Source: an uncultured Persicobacter sp.
Lineage (GTDB): Bacteria; Bacteroidota; Bacteroidia; Cytophagales; Cyclobacteriaceae
Direction of reading: 5' to 3'
Assembly: GCA_947498325.1 (NCBI GenBank)
Contig: CANMKE010000001.1
Span: forward strand, 62,001-126,000
Length of the DNA: 64,000 bases
Part shown: piece after piece, positions 8,594-17,965 of the stretch
Numbering within the stretch: the stretch's first letter is position 1
How the letters are laid out: the number at the start of each line of letters is the position of its first letter
Program-made: the position numbers and the translations under genes
Notes under the pieces: generated by a model
The model's database searches: none
Seen by the model: only the letters and a program-made list of their open reading frames with translations
What the model was told of the DNA's origin: nothing

Positions 8594-9673
8594 ATGACAC
8601 CCAAATATAGAATCACCAGACTGAATACTGCCGCTCCTTATGAGCCCAAAGCCAAAATCCTGATTGTTTATACAGGAGGGACGCTCGGCATGGTAAAGGA
8701 TCGGACGGGATCATTGATTTCTGTGGGCTTTCATGAGATTATTGAAAGGCTTCCTGAAATCAATACCCTGAACCTTGACCTGACGGTCATCAGTTTTCCG
8801 ACCACCATTGACAGCTCCAATGTTAAAATTGAGAACTGGCAGGATGTGGGGTACATCATCAAAGAAAATTATCATCAGTACGAGGCCTTCGTGGTTTTGC
8901 ATGGTACCGATACCATGGCCTACACTGCCGCAGCCCTCAGCTTTATGTTGCAAGGCTGTAATAAGCCCGTTATCGTTACTGGGGCGCAGTTGCCGATTGG
9001 TGCCCGCCGTACCGATGCCCGGGCAAATGTGATTTCTGCGCTTGAACTGGCCTCTGCACACGACGGAAACCATGAGCCGCTGGTGCCAGAAGTGGCCGTC
9101 TATTTTGACTCCAAGCTTTTCCGTGGAAACAGGGTGCAAAAGATTCGCTCCTCGCAATTCGATGCCTTCAATTCGGAGAATTATCCTGCACTGGCGGTTG
9201 TCGGGACGGAAATTGAGTACAACCGTTCGGCGGTATTGCCATGGATTCCACAGGATACTTTGCGCTTTCAGTGGAAGTTCGATACCAATGTGGCTTTTCT
9301 TAAAATATTCCCTTCTATGAGTGAGGCCTATGTGGACGCCATCCTCAATATCCCCAATCTTAAAGGGGTCGTGATGGAAACCTACGGGTCAGGAAATGCA
9401 CCGACGGTAAAATGGTTCCTCGATCGTCTTGAAAATGCGATTAAAAAAGGAATCACGGTAGTGAATGTTACCCAATGTCTCGGGGGGACCGTAATCCATG
9501 GCCGCTATGCGACCAGCTCCGAACTCGAAAAAATCGGGGTAGTGAGTGGATATGATATGACTTCCGAAGCCGCCATGGTAAAATTAATGTTTTTGTTAGG
9601 GAATCAGAAAAGCACTGATTTAGTGAGGAAAATGCTCCAAGTACCGCTTTGTGGCGAAATGACGATCATTTAA
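8594..9673 (+). CDS. ansA: Type I (cytoplasmic) L-asparaginase
   Basis: 359 residues. The first catalytic threonine is in VYTGGTLGM, the second in VLHGTDTMAYTAAAL, followed by GAQLPIGARRTDAR with the catalytic Lys/Asp region. No signal peptide is present, which fits the type I cytoplasmic enzyme that hydrolyses asparagine to aspartate and ammonia. The N-terminus carries about 20 residues before the first strand. It is 20 bp downstream of tatD. Confidence 0.93.
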   Translation: MTPKYRITRLNTAAPYEPKAKILIVYTGGTLGMVKDRTGSLISVGFHEIIERLPEINTLNLDLTVISFPTTIDSSNVKIENWQDVGYIIKENYHQYEAFVVLHGTDTMAYTAAALSFMLQGCNKPVIVTGAQLPIGARRTDARANVISALELASAHDGNHEPLVPEVAVYFDSKLFRGNRVQKIRSSQFDAFNSENYPALAVVGTEIEYNRSAVLPWIPQDTLRFQWKFDTNVAFLKIFPSMSEAYVDAILNIPNLKGVVMETYGSGNAPTVKWFLDRLENAIKKGITVVNVTQCLGGTVIHGRYATSSELEKIGVVSGYDMTSEAAMVKLMFLLGNQKSTDLVRKMLQVPLCGEMTII

Positions 9674-9923
9674 AAGGTTTCAAAAAAACATATTATTCTT
9701 GCATTGAGAGATATTTATTGATTTATTTGTGTTCGTGATACTGCGATACAGTAGAATATTTCAGAGAAGAGACGCCCTACTAAGCTGATGGTAATTTAGC
9801 CCAAAAGGCAGAAGTCTATAAAGATTCTGAGGTTCGTCACCTCGCTTTTCTTCTAACTTTAAATTTTTTCTTACACTTTAACAGTTAAATTCTACACTTA
9901 GAGAATTAATTAGAAACTGAACT

Positions 9924-10754
9924 ATGAAAAAGTTATTTGCTTTGTTGATGATCGCTGGTATGGTCACTTTCGGTACAACCGTAAAGACGTATGCACAGTC
10001 GGATGATGCTGCCGCTCAAACTGAGGAGGTTGCAGCTACTACTAATGAAAACCAAGTTGTTGAGGACGCACCAGCTGCTGCTCAAGACAATGGACAGGTT
10101 GAAGAGGTTGCTCCGCAAGAGAACACTTCGTTCCACCAAGCCGTAAAACAAAAATTCATCGAAGGTGGATGGGAGTTTATGGGTATCGTATTGTTGTGTT
10201 TGATCATCGGTTTGGCCGTTGCTATTGAGCGTATCATTACTTTGAACCTTGCGACTACTAACACTAAGAAGTTGTTGGCGAAAGTTGAAGCTGCGCTTCA
10301 ATCAGGTGGTGTTGAAGCTGCTTTGGAAGTTACACGTGACACTCGTGGTCCTGTTGCTTCTATCTTTACACAAGGTTTGATGCGTTCTTCTGAAGGTATC
10401 GAAATGGTAGAGAAGTCTGTTGTGGCTTACGGTTCTGTAGAAATGGGTCGTTTGGAGAAGGGTCTTGTATGGATCTCTTTGTTTATTGCTTTGGCGCCAA
10501 TGCTTGGTTTCATGGGTACGGTATTGGGTATGATCCAAGCCTTTGATATGATTGAGGCTGTTGGTGATATCTCTCCAACCGTTGTAGCTTCTGGTATTAA
10601 AGTAGCCTTGTTGACTACTGTTGCAGGTTTGATTGCTGCTGTTATCCTTCAATTGTTCTACAACTACTGTGTGTCTAAAATCGACGCTTTGGTTAATGAT
10701 ATGGAAGATGCTTCTATCTCATTGATTGACTTGTTGGTGAAATACAGAAAATAA
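9924..10754 (+). CDS. exbB: ExbB/TolQ/MotA-family proton channel protein
   Basis: 276 residues. An N-terminal signal peptide (MKKLFALLMIAGMVTFG...YAQ) and an acidic Ala/Glu-rich linker precede TM1 (FMGIVLLCLIIGLAVAIERI). The cytoplasmic loop and the paired TM2-TM3 (LAPMLGFMGTVLGMIQAF, VALLTTVAGLIAAVILQLF) form the pore with ExbD. With TonB the complex energises outer-membrane receptors. The codon usage is strikingly regular, as in highly expressed genes. First gene of a four-gene operon. The 250 bp upstream hold only a weak GAGGT/ACCTC hairpin (9829-9843). Confidence 0.92.
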   Translation: MKKLFALLMIAGMVTFGTTVKTYAQSDDAAAQTEEVAATTNENQVVEDAPAAAQDNGQVEEVAPQENTSFHQAVKQKFIEGGWEFMGIVLLCLIIGLAVAIERIITLNLATTNTKKLLAKVEAALQSGGVEAALEVTRDTRGPVASIFTQGLMRSSEGIEMVEKSVVAYGSVEMGRLEKGLVWISLFIALAPMLGFMGTVLGMIQAFDMIEAVGDISPTVVASGIKVALLTTVAGLIAAVILQLFYNYCVSKIDALVNDMEDASISLIDLLVKYRK

Positions 10755-10816
10755 TCATCGCCCATGAGGCATGATTGAATTAGAACAATTGTTTGGCTAA
10801 TTTAACGTAATTAATA

Positions 10817-11140
10817 ATGGAAATTGTAGATATCGCCCTTTACATTGGGTATGCTCTTACGGGGTTAGCGACTGTCTTGGCAATCGTCTTACCTTTGCTA
10901 AAAGCACTCGACAATCCTAAGGGCTTAATGAAATCGTTAGTTGGCGTGTTGGTTGTTGCAGGTATTTTTGGTGTGGGTTTTGCCCTTGCTGGAAGTGAAG
11001 TAACTACTGCTTACGCTAAGTTTGATGTAACTCCATTTATTTCGCAAATGGTAGGTGCTTCTCTGATCACAGCTTATGTGTTCATGGTAGGTGCTTTTGT
11101 ATTAGCGATTTTTACAGAGTTCGCAAAAGCATTTAAATAA
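10817..11140 (+). CDS. Small three-TM membrane protein of the ExbB-ExbD operon
   Basis: 107 residues with three hydrophobic helices (about 5-30, 40-62, 77-103). Polar residues are few. Homologous-looking small proteins are common between exbB and exbD in Bacteroidota, but their function is not established. Spaced 62 bp after exbB and 6 bp before the first exbD, it is presumably an accessory subunit of the motor. Confidence 0.8.
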   Translation: MEIVDIALYIGYALTGLATVLAIVLPLLKALDNPKGLMKSLVGVLVVAGIFGVGFALAGSEVTTAYAKFDVTPFISQMVGASLITAYVFMVGAFVLAIFTEFAKAFK

Positions 11141-11146
11141 TTTATT

Positions 11147-11719
11147 ATGGCAAGAGATAGAGGAACCCCAGAAGTAAATGCTGGATCTATGGCGGATATC
11201 GCGTTCTTGCTGTTGATCTTCTTCTTGGTAACGACCACGATTGCATCTGATAAAGGTGTTTCGCTACGTTTACCACCAAAAGTGCCTGCAGATCAGCAGC
11301 CTGATGTGAAGAAGAATGAACGAAACATCTTTAAGGTATTGGTGAACTCTTCCGACCGCGTGTTGGTGAATGGTCAACCAATGACTGACCTAAATGAATT
11401 ACGCCCATTGGTGAAAGAATTTATTCTTAACTACGGACGTGATAAAACTATGTCAGACTCGCCTCAAGATGCGGTTGTGTCTTTTAAGGCTGACCGTGGT
11501 ACAAGCTACGCTACTTATATTGAAATCTTAGATAACCTGAAAGGTGCTTACAACGAAATCTATGCGGCAAATGTCGGACTGACCGTTGAAAAGTATTTGA
11601 AGCTTGATCGTAAGAAACCTCGTGAGAAAAAAATGTACGAGGATTCGAAGATTGGCCGCGATGGTAACAAGATTCCTATGAGTATTTCTATTGCTGACCC
11701 ATCTAAAACAGGAGGTTAA
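11147..11719 (+). CDS. exbD: ExbD/TolR-family biopolymer transport protein (first copy)
   Basis: 190 residues. The single TM (IAFLLLIFFLVTTTI) is preceded by the proton-carrying Asp in the NAGSMADIAF motif. A periplasmic domain of about 145 residues follows; it is longer than in E. coli ExbD (141 in total) and has a basic tail (DRKKPREKK). It forms the proton-conducting unit with ExbB. It is separated from the second exbD by 2 bp. Confidence 0.92.
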   Translation: MARDRGTPEVNAGSMADIAFLLLIFFLVTTTIASDKGVSLRLPPKVPADQQPDVKKNERNIFKVLVNSSDRVLVNGQPMTDLNELRPLVKEFILNYGRDKTMSDSPQDAVVSFKADRGTSYATYIEILDNLKGAYNEIYAANVGLTVEKYLKLDRKKPREKKMYEDSKIGRDGNKIPMSISIADPSKTGG

Positions 11720-11721
11720 TA

Positions 11722-12186
11722 ATGTCAAAGTTTAAAAAGAAGTCGAAAGCAAGTCAGGACATCCCTACTTCGGCACTCCCTGACATTATCTTTATGTTGT
11801 TGTTCTTCTTTATGACAACAACAACGATGCGTACGGACGATATTAAAGTTCAGCAACGTTTTCCTGCGGCGACGCAATTGAGTAAGATTGAGAAAAAATC
11901 TTTGGTGTCTTACATTTATGTAGGAGCTCCGAAAGAAACATCACGTTTTGGTACTGAACCAGTAATCCAGATCAATGATGTTTTTGCAGAACCAAAAGAT
12001 TTGATCTTGTATGTTGCTAAGGAGAAAGATAAACTGGCAGATTACGAACGTGATCAAATTACAATGGCTATGAAAGTGGATAAAGAAGCTAAAATGGGTA
12101 TTGTAACAGACGTTCAGCAATCGCTAAAAGACGCTAATGCATTGAAAGTGTTGTACACTTCAATCCAGAAGAGAAAAGACAGCTAA
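11722..12186 (+). CDS. exbD: ExbD/TolR-family biopolymer transport protein (second copy)
   Basis: 154 residues. TM (IIFMLLFFFMTTTTM) with the conserved Asp in TSALPDIIF. The periplasmic part differs from the first copy, so the two are paralogues rather than a recent duplication; they may form a mixed dimer in the ExbB pore. The gene starts 2 bp after the first copy and ends just before a strong terminator. Confidence 0.92.
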   Translation: MSKFKKKSKASQDIPTSALPDIIFMLLFFFMTTTTMRTDDIKVQQRFPAATQLSKIEKKSLVSYIYVGAPKETSRFGTEPVIQINDVFAEPKDLILYVAKEKDKLADYERDQITMAMKVDKEAKMGIVTDVQQSLKDANALKVLYTSIQKRKDS

Positions 12187-12210
12187 TCGCTGATTTTATA
12201 AAAATTGAAA

Positions 12211-12241
12211 AGCCAACCCGCTAAAGGTTGGCTTTTTTTTG
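12211..12241 (+). terminator. Rho-independent terminator of the exb operon
   Basis: AGCCAACC (12211-12218) pairs with GGTTGGCT (12226-12233) around a 7-base loop and runs into eight T. It follows the second exbD stop by 25 bp. Confidence 0.9.
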
Positions 12242-12314
12242 TTTAAATTTTAGAATAATGCCTTTACAGCATTAATTTTGTTGGCTGTCAGTTTAGTATT
12301 GCGAAATTCTTATA

Positions 12315-13064
12315 ATGATTAAAAATAAAATTTTCACCGCTTTGGGCTTCGGCTCATTTGCACTGTTAATGGTGCTTTTTCTCCCTTGTTTTGCTGTGTT
12401 ATCCTACTTTCCTGCTGGGCAGAAGTGGGGCCTGCGTTTGTATCGTGTCTGGGGTAAATATTCCCTGTTTATGGCGGGTGTGCCTACCAAAGTGATATGG
12501 AAAGGGAAGGAACGTTTGGCTAAAGGGCAAAATGCGGTGATTGTGGCCAATCATTCTTCTTTCTTGGATATTCCTGTGCTGGGCAGTGGACCTATGCTGA
12601 CGACCTTTTTGGGAAAGCACGAGCTGACCAAGGTGCCGATCTTTGGCTATATTTACCGCCGATTTAGCATTGTTGTAAAGCGGGGAAGTATGAGTAGTGC
12701 CAAGCAGGCCATTGCTATGTGTAAAGAGGTGGTGAACAAGGGGCAAAATGTGGCGATTTTCCCTGAAGGGACGATCACTAAAAACCCACCTATGATGGGG
12801 ACTTTCAAAGACGGGGCATTTATTGTCGCCATCGATACCCAAGTGCCTCTGGTTCCCGTTTCAATGCCTTATTCGTGGAAAATCCTTCCCCGAGACAAGG
12901 CTTCTGTACATGTGCATGAATCCCTGATGATTATCCATGATCCTATTCCTACCAAAGGACTGACTCATGATGATATTCCACGCCTGAAGGAAGAAATTAA
13001 GGCCTTGCTTGCTGCCGACCTGAAAGCCTATAATAAGGAGGTATATTCAAGCAAAGAAGCCTAA
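12315..13064 (+). CDS. plsC: 1-acyl-sn-glycerol-3-phosphate acyltransferase
   Basis: 249 residues. After an N-terminal membrane segment (FGSFALLMVLFLPCFAVL) come the acyltransferase motifs: NHSSFLD (the HX4D catalytic pair), YIYRRFSIVVKR and FPEGTITKNP, then VPLVPVSM. The enzyme converts lysophosphatidic acid to phosphatidic acid at the membrane. TAATTTTG at 12273-12280 could be a -7 promoter box but lacks a clear upstream element. Confidence 0.9.
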   Translation: MIKNKIFTALGFGSFALLMVLFLPCFAVLSYFPAGQKWGLRLYRVWGKYSLFMAGVPTKVIWKGKERLAKGQNAVIVANHSSFLDIPVLGSGPMLTTFLGKHELTKVPIFGYIYRRFSIVVKRGSMSSAKQAIAMCKEVVNKGQNVAIFPEGTITKNPPMMGTFKDGAFIVAIDTQVPLVPVSMPYSWKILPRDKASVHVHESLMIIHDPIPTKGLTHDDIPRLKEEIKALLAADLKAYNKEVYSSKEA

Positions 13065-13278
13065 GGGAAGCATTCAAAGCCCCTTGCCTTTACGTCCTGT
13101 TTTCATTCAGCCGTATCTGTACAGCTACCCGAGTTAGGATACCCTCAAAATCGGTCTTCATCTTACTCAATCCTGAGGATAGAAAAATCATTTGATATTG
13201 ATGGCGCCTTCAAATAGTACAACGGTACATCAATATAATATACAAGGATTTTACTTTTTGAGCACAGAATGTTGCGGC

Positions 13279-13313
13279 TTTGTTTATATCGGGGCAGGAA
13301 AGTGTTATTTTTG
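13279..13313 (+). promoter_or_regulatory. Bacteroidota-type promoter before the membrane-TPR gene
   Basis: TATTTTTG (13306-13313) fits TAnnTTTG and TTTG (13279-13282) lies 23 bp upstream, at the long end of normal spacing. Its position argues for translation from ATG 13350, not from the ATG at 13269. Confidence 0.45.
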
Positions 13314-13349
13314 TCCATCAACATTAACGACAGCTTGACAGCAACAGCG

Positions 13350-16268
13350 ATGATAAAATTTTGGAAAGAATGGCCAGCGGCATGGCGAGGATTGTTTTGG
13401 GCTTTTACACTGATGGTAGGCGTGGTGCTTTGCGCCTTTTTATATTTCTACTTGGGGGGCAATGTTGTTGCCATGGACTGGAATGTGATTTCCAAAACCG
13501 TTGAGCTTCCCATTACGCTTCGTCAGATAGAACTTGGTTTGGGCCATACCTCCATTTCTGTCAATTATCTTTTACTGAATCAGTATTTTGAAGGCTCAGG
13601 CATTCAATATTCCCTGTTGGGAAATATAACCTTCTGGCTTTTGTGTCTTACGGGCTACAGCATGTTGTGGGCGGTGGTTAGTGGACTGCCGCGCAGGTTG
13701 TATTATATTGGCGCAACGCTTTTGTCTGCCTGTTTGTGGGGCTTTCAGCTGGATGTCATCATTCCCTTCGGTCGGTTTGATAACCTCGCCCTGCTGATCA
13801 CACTCCTGCTTTTCATGGGGGTGTCATATCTTATTCAGGTTTATCGAACGCAAATGGCTATGCTTGGCCGATTTGCGACCTTTCTGATCCTGACCATCGG
13901 GGCCATCGGGATGTTACATTATGCTGCCACAGAGTCCTATCCCTTGGAACGCGTGATGACTTTCGGCGTGCTGCCGTGGGTAGCTTTGGCGGGACTGTTT
14001 ATATTTTTGGTGAGCATCGATAACTTTTGGTTGCTGTTCAGGCTCATTGGTGGCCGGAAAGCGATTGGTAATAATTTTGGGCATTTTATTGCGGTTTCGC
14101 TGGTTTACCTTAGCCTTCTCGGTATCGGTTTCTGGCAGCAAAACAGCAATGCTGATAATCAGTGGTTGTTTTATAGCCCCTTTATTTTGTTGCTCGCTTC
14201 TTCCGTGGTGGGGCTTTGGGCTTTTCAGGCCAAAGAGTTGGCATGGGGTCATTGGCTCCCTTTTCGCCCATTGGGCGCCCTGTTGTATCTCGCCCTGATG
14301 TTGATCTGTTGGACAACCGTCTTACATTACTTCATTGTCGGCAGTGATGTCATGCTTGAAATGCTCTCAAAGCTGATCTATTTATCACACCTTTGCGTGT
14401 CAGGGATGTTCTTCATTTATTTGTTTGTCAATTTTTCTGAAGTCATTCGAATGGGAAAGGATGCCGCAAGTGTGGTCTTCAGAGGGAATAAAATGAACCT
14501 TGGTACGGTTTATATTTTTGGTTTGGCGACCATGATGACCATCATGGCACGGGATCGTTTTGTGCAGAAGAATCAACTGTTATCAGCCTATTATAATGGT
14601 ATTGCTGATCTGAATTATGCGCATCATGAAAGCACTGAAGCGGAAGGATATTACAATAAAGGAGCTCAGTATGGCTGGAAGAACCACCATTCCTTTTATG
14701 GTTTGGCAACTTTGGCGAATGAACAAGGCCGGTTGGCCAAGGCTTTGATGTATTATGAGTCGGCTAACGTGAAGCACCCAAGCCCTTTTGCATATGTAAA
14801 CATCAGTAATATTTACCTGTCTCAAAATCAGTATTTCGATGCCGTTTTTACTTTGGAAGAAGGACTGAAATTGTTTCCTGATAATAAGCAGTTGAAAACG
14901 AATCTGGCCTTGGTTTATCAAAAATCCAATAAGCAACAAGCAGCAGACTTTTTAGCAGTGCTGAAGAATGACGCTGATGTTGGTGCCATTAATACCGTGA
15001 ACTGGCTTGCGTTTAAGGGGCCAGAAGGTCAATTGTCTGCGCAAGAGCTTAGCGGTCTTAAATTTGCAAATAACACTGGGGTGAAGGCTAATTTACTGGC
15101 CATATCGCCTATGGTGGCGAACAGCAACATTACCGCACCCAAGACGAATACGGTGGCGGATCTGCCCACTTTGGCAGAGGTCTATAACTACAGCTTTTAC
15201 GCCATGCAGCATCAGGATACCGCATGGGCAAAAAGCCTGGCGACAATCTCTACGGCAACGGCCAACGATAATTTTCAGGAGTTGCTCAGCTACGGCAAGG
15301 CGATCTATCATTATGAAGTAGGGCAGGTGAGTCAGGGAGTGCAGGAGATGAAGGTCTTGAGTGATACCTATTTCTTTCATCGGGCCTTTTATGAGCAAAT
15401 GTTGAGCAAGTGGATGGTGGACCTCGGTGAGCCTCAGGCAGCCGTGCCGCATGTAACCAAGGGACTGAACCTTGCAGATTCTGTCGCTACGGATTTGGCC
15501 TTTAATGTACTGCTTGAAGCAGGAAGGGCAAAAGATGCTGCGGAATTTGCTTATCGTGAACCACAAAAGCAGCTGTTGGCCAAGCTTGAAGGCCCTTCAG
15601 CAAAGGGCTGGTCTGATGATTTGCTTTTTCTGAAGATGCGATTCCATCAGACCCAATGGGAATTTGAGCAGCAGCTTAAAGTGGTGGATCAGATGAAGGA
15701 TCAACAATATCAGGTAAAGGCATTGCGCTGGCTATGGCAGGTGGCCATGAAATTTGACCAGTGGCAACATGTTAGCCCGCTTATAGCGCGTTTACAATCG
15801 CTTGGCGACGATGCGGTTGATCTGGCTTTGTCTTTGGCGGTGTATCATCACGACGTTCCTAAGCTGCAAAAAGCATTGCCTCACCTTCAGGGGGATTGGA
15901 AATTATTGGCAGCAGCGAGTATTAAAGCTGCCAACAAAGACACTACGGCCATGAGCGATTATCATCAGCTTTTGAAACGTAACCCTTACTTTGCACCAGC
16001 CGCGACATCTGCGACCCAGTATTTGGCGGATTTACCTGAAAAAGATGACACTTACCAGCTGTTTCTTACTTACCTGAATCAGAATCAATATTCCGTTCCA
16101 CTGACTAAGGGCTATGCCTTACAGAGCGTAAGTGTTGGTTTGGACGATTATGGCTTATCAGCAATAGAGGACGTAATGCCTTATACAAGCCCTGAAGCCT
16201 TTAAACAATTGGAATCAAGATTTGAACAGGAAGTTGCGGAAAAAGAAAAGACGGATGAGCAATGGTAG
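13350..16268 (+). CDS. Large polytopic membrane protein with C-terminal TPR-like region
   Basis: 972 residues. The first about 400 residues hold ten or more hydrophobic helices with few polar residues. The rest is soluble with a TPR-like helical pattern (for example GYYNKGAQYGWKNHHSFYG, ALMYYESANVKHPSPFAYV, DAVFTLEEGLKLFPDN), ending acidic. The architecture resembles Bacteroidota TPR proteins linked to envelope or glycan assembly, but I do not recognise the family. ATG 13350 is preferred over 13269: the extra 27 residues are basic and the probable promoter lies within them. Confidence 0.8.
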   Translation: MIKFWKEWPAAWRGLFWAFTLMVGVVLCAFLYFYLGGNVVAMDWNVISKTVELPITLRQIELGLGHTSISVNYLLLNQYFEGSGIQYSLLGNITFWLLCLTGYSMLWAVVSGLPRRLYYIGATLLSACLWGFQLDVIIPFGRFDNLALLITLLLFMGVSYLIQVYRTQMAMLGRFATFLILTIGAIGMLHYAATESYPLERVMTFGVLPWVALAGLFIFLVSIDNFWLLFRLIGGRKAIGNNFGHFIAVSLVYLSLLGIGFWQQNSNADNQWLFYSPFILLLASSVVGLWAFQAKELAWGHWLPFRPLGALLYLALMLICWTTVLHYFIVGSDVMLEMLSKLIYLSHLCVSGMFFIYLFVNFSEVIRMGKDAASVVFRGNKMNLGTVYIFGLATMMTIMARDRFVQKNQLLSAYYNGIADLNYAHHESTEAEGYYNKGAQYGWKNHHSFYGLATLANEQGRLAKALMYYESANVKHPSPFAYVNISNIYLSQNQYFDAVFTLEEGLKLFPDNKQLKTNLALVYQKSNKQQAADFLAVLKNDADVGAINTVNWLAFKGPEGQLSAQELSGLKFANNTGVKANLLAISPMVANSNITAPKTNTVADLPTLAEVYNYSFYAMQHQDTAWAKSLATISTATANDNFQELLSYGKAIYHYEVGQVSQGVQEMKVLSDTYFFHRAFYEQMLSKWMVDLGEPQAAVPHVTKGLNLADSVATDLAFNVLLEAGRAKDAAEFAYREPQKQLLAKLEGPSAKGWSDDLLFLKMRFHQTQWEFEQQLKVVDQMKDQQYQVKALRWLWQVAMKFDQWQHVSPLIARLQSLGDDAVDLALSLAVYHHDVPKLQKALPHLQGDWKLLAAASIKAANKDTTAMSDYHQLLKRNPYFAPAATSATQYLADLPEKDDTYQLFLTYLNQNQYSVPLTKGYALQSVSVGLDDYGLSAIEDVMPYTSPEAFKQLESRFEQEVAEKEKTDEQW

Positions 16269-16384
16269 TGTTGGCTTTTTGAATGTTTTAATCAATATCC
16301 TTACTTACATCTGCTGAAATGTTAAATATTTAACCTTTTAATAAATATTCGTAAGCAAAAGAGTGTTACCTATATGATTTTGCT

Positions 16385-16627
16385 ATGAATTATTTTCAAC
16401 TAAGAGGCTTGAGTTTCGATAAACAAGCCAAAATTATAGCCGATGAGGGCGTTTGTATTTCCTGTGTGGTGGCCAGAACTTTGGATATCCGACTGTACCG
16501 CGTCGGAACTTCCTACATTGAAGTGTGGAAAGACCGTGAAACGGCCGTCATTGATCGGATCGTCGAAACTTCGTATTGCTTGATTGACCCCTGTCTGAAG
16601 CACTTTTTAAAGATCCATCAAAACTGA
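16385..16627 (+). CDS. Small hypothetical protein
   Basis: 80 residues. Mixed alpha/beta look with two Cys near residue 26 (GVCISCVVART) and one each in TSYCLIDPC. No family is recognised. It is a plausible gene because it fills the gap between two same-strand genes and has a normal start and composition, and it resembles small Bacteroidota proteins of about 75 residues that bind nothing known. Confidence 0.55.
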   Translation: MNYFQLRGLSFDKQAKIIADEGVCISCVVARTLDIRLYRVGTSYIEVWKDRETAVIDRIVETSYCLIDPCLKHFLKIHQN

Positions 16628-16702
16628 TTTTAGTGCCAATTGTCGTCGAAAAACTCGGTTTTTAGCCAATATTTTTCCATCTTTTGGATAAATATAACGA
16701 CA

Positions 16703-17434
16703 ATGAAACCAATCATCAAGACCAAAAATATTTCCCGTCTGTATCAGATGGGCTCCGAAACCATTTCTGCATTAAAGAGCGTATCAATCGAAATCTCCAA
16801 AGGGGAATATGTCTCCTTCATGGGACCTTCAGGGTCTGGTAAATCGACGCTGATGAATATTGTAGGCTGCCTCGATACGCCCACAGGTGGCTCATATGCT
16901 TTAAATGGGCATCAGGTAGCACAGATGAACGAGGCCTCACTTGCTGAGGTACGAAATAAGGAAATAGGTTTTGTGTTCCAGACCTTCAATTTATTGCCTC
17001 GGGCAAGCTCTCTTGAAAATGTTGCCCTCCCGCTGATCTATGCGGGCATTGGGCAGAAAGAACGTGAAGCAAGGGCGCTTCAGGCGCTTAAAAATGTGGG
17101 ATTGGGCTCTCGGGCTGATCACCGCCCAAATGAGCTCTCTGGTGGGCAGCGACAGCGTGTTGCAATTGCCCGTGCGCTGGTAAACAATCCAAGTATTATT
17201 CTTGCTGATGAACCTACTGGGAACCTCGACACCCGCACCTCTTATGATATTATGTCGATTTTTAAAGAACTGCACGATCGGGGCAACACTATTATAATGG
17301 TAACACATGAGGATGATATTGCGCATTATAGCCACCGTATCGTCAGGTTGCGGGACGGGTTGGTAGAGAGTGATATTCAAAATACAGATATCAAGGACCC
17401 TGTTTACGAAAAATCCCTTTTGCCCAAGGAATAA
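16703..17434 (+). CDS. LolD/MacB-type ABC transporter ATP-binding protein
   Basis: 243 residues. Walker [11 protein letters not shown]-loop VFQTFNLLP, signature LSGGQRQR and Walker [13 protein letters not shown] are all intact; the switch His is in VTHEDD. The overall pattern ([25 protein letters not shown]) is that of the LolD/MacB/FtsE group, which powers extraction of lipoproteins or export of peptides through FtsX-like permeases. No permease is adjacent. The start is taken at ATG 16703; a longer TTG start at 16640 would add 21 residues without family likeness. Confidence 0.9.
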   Translation: MKPIIKTKNISRLYQMGSETISALKSVSIEISKGEYVSFMGPSGSGKSTLMNIVGCLDTPTGGSYALNGHQVAQMNEASLAEVRNKEIGFVFQTFNLLPRASSLENVALPLIYAGIGQKEREARALQALKNVGLGSRADHRPNELSGGQRQRVAIARALVNNPSIILADEPTGNLDTRTSYDIMSIFKELHDRGNTIIMVTHEDDIAHYSHRIVRLRDGLVESDIQNTDIKDPVYEKSLLPKE

Positions 17435-17471
17435 GCGGCAACCTGTCGGATCAAAACGAATTTTTGGGCAT

Positions 17472-17508
17472 AAAAAAACCTATTCAAAAGCTGAATAGGT
17501 TTTTTTTA
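17472..17508. terminator. Bidirectional terminator between convergent genes
   Basis: AACCTATTC (17477-17485) pairs perfectly with GAATAGGTT (17493-17501), with seven A before and seven further T after. It can end the ABC ATPase transcript and the minus-strand transcript ending at 17526. Confidence 0.88.
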
Positions 17509-17525
17509 TTGAGAAATATCAATGG

Positions 17526-17954
17526 CTATCTACTGAAACCTAAGACACTTCCTCCACAATAATTTTTAGAATCCTTAAAGGTGAAGGTGATGTAGTAAAT
17601 GCCTGTAGCATTACAAGGGTAGGTGATGCCTGGGTAAAATTTACCATTGGCATAATTGGTGGCTACCAATTTTCTGTTAGAGTTGTACATCGTTACTACG
17701 ATGCCGTCAACGCCTCCTTCACCAGCAACATTAATGTAGTATTTGGTATCTTTACTGAAAACGTAGCTATACTCAACTTTTTGTTTTGCGCCACCCTGGC
17801 CATCAACTTTAAAGCTTTTCAAAAAAGTAAAGCCGTCTTTTAAGTTCGATAGACAAGTTTCAGTATAAGCATCACTTGAACACTGCGCCTGGGCATTGGT
17901 GGTGCCCACAACACTAATAATGCATAATAGAAAAATATACAAAATGGTTTTCAT
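17526..17954 (-). CDS. Small secreted hypothetical protein
   Basis: 142 residues. A clear signal peptide (MKTILYIFLLCIISVVGTTNAQAQ) leads to a mature beta-rich protein with five Cys (CSSDAYTETC, TYPCNATG, KNYCGG), likely disulphide-linked in the periplasm or outside. No family is recognised; the strand pattern (YYINVAGEG, GIYYITFTFKDS) resembles a small beta-sandwich. Last gene of the minus-strand run, 12 bp after the lipoprotein gene. Confidence 0.75.
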   Translation of the reverse strand: MKTILYIFLLCIISVVGTTNAQAQCSSDAYTETCLSNLKDGFTFLKSFKVDGQGGAKQKVEYSYVFSKDTKYYINVAGEGGVDGIVVTMYNSNRKLVATNYANGKFYPGITYPCNATGIYYITFTFKDSKNYCGGSVLGFSR

Positions 17955-17965
17955 AGGTATAGGGC

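Noticed and set aside
7716-8600. Minus-strand open frame of 294 residues over tatD
   Set aside because: Opposite the conserved tatD gene; rich in His, Arg and Phe in no order of a real protein. Shadow frame.
9829-9843. GAGGT/ACCTC hairpin as an attenuator or riboswitch before exbB
   Set aside because: Only five base pairs with a five-base loop and no run of T close enough; too weak to call.
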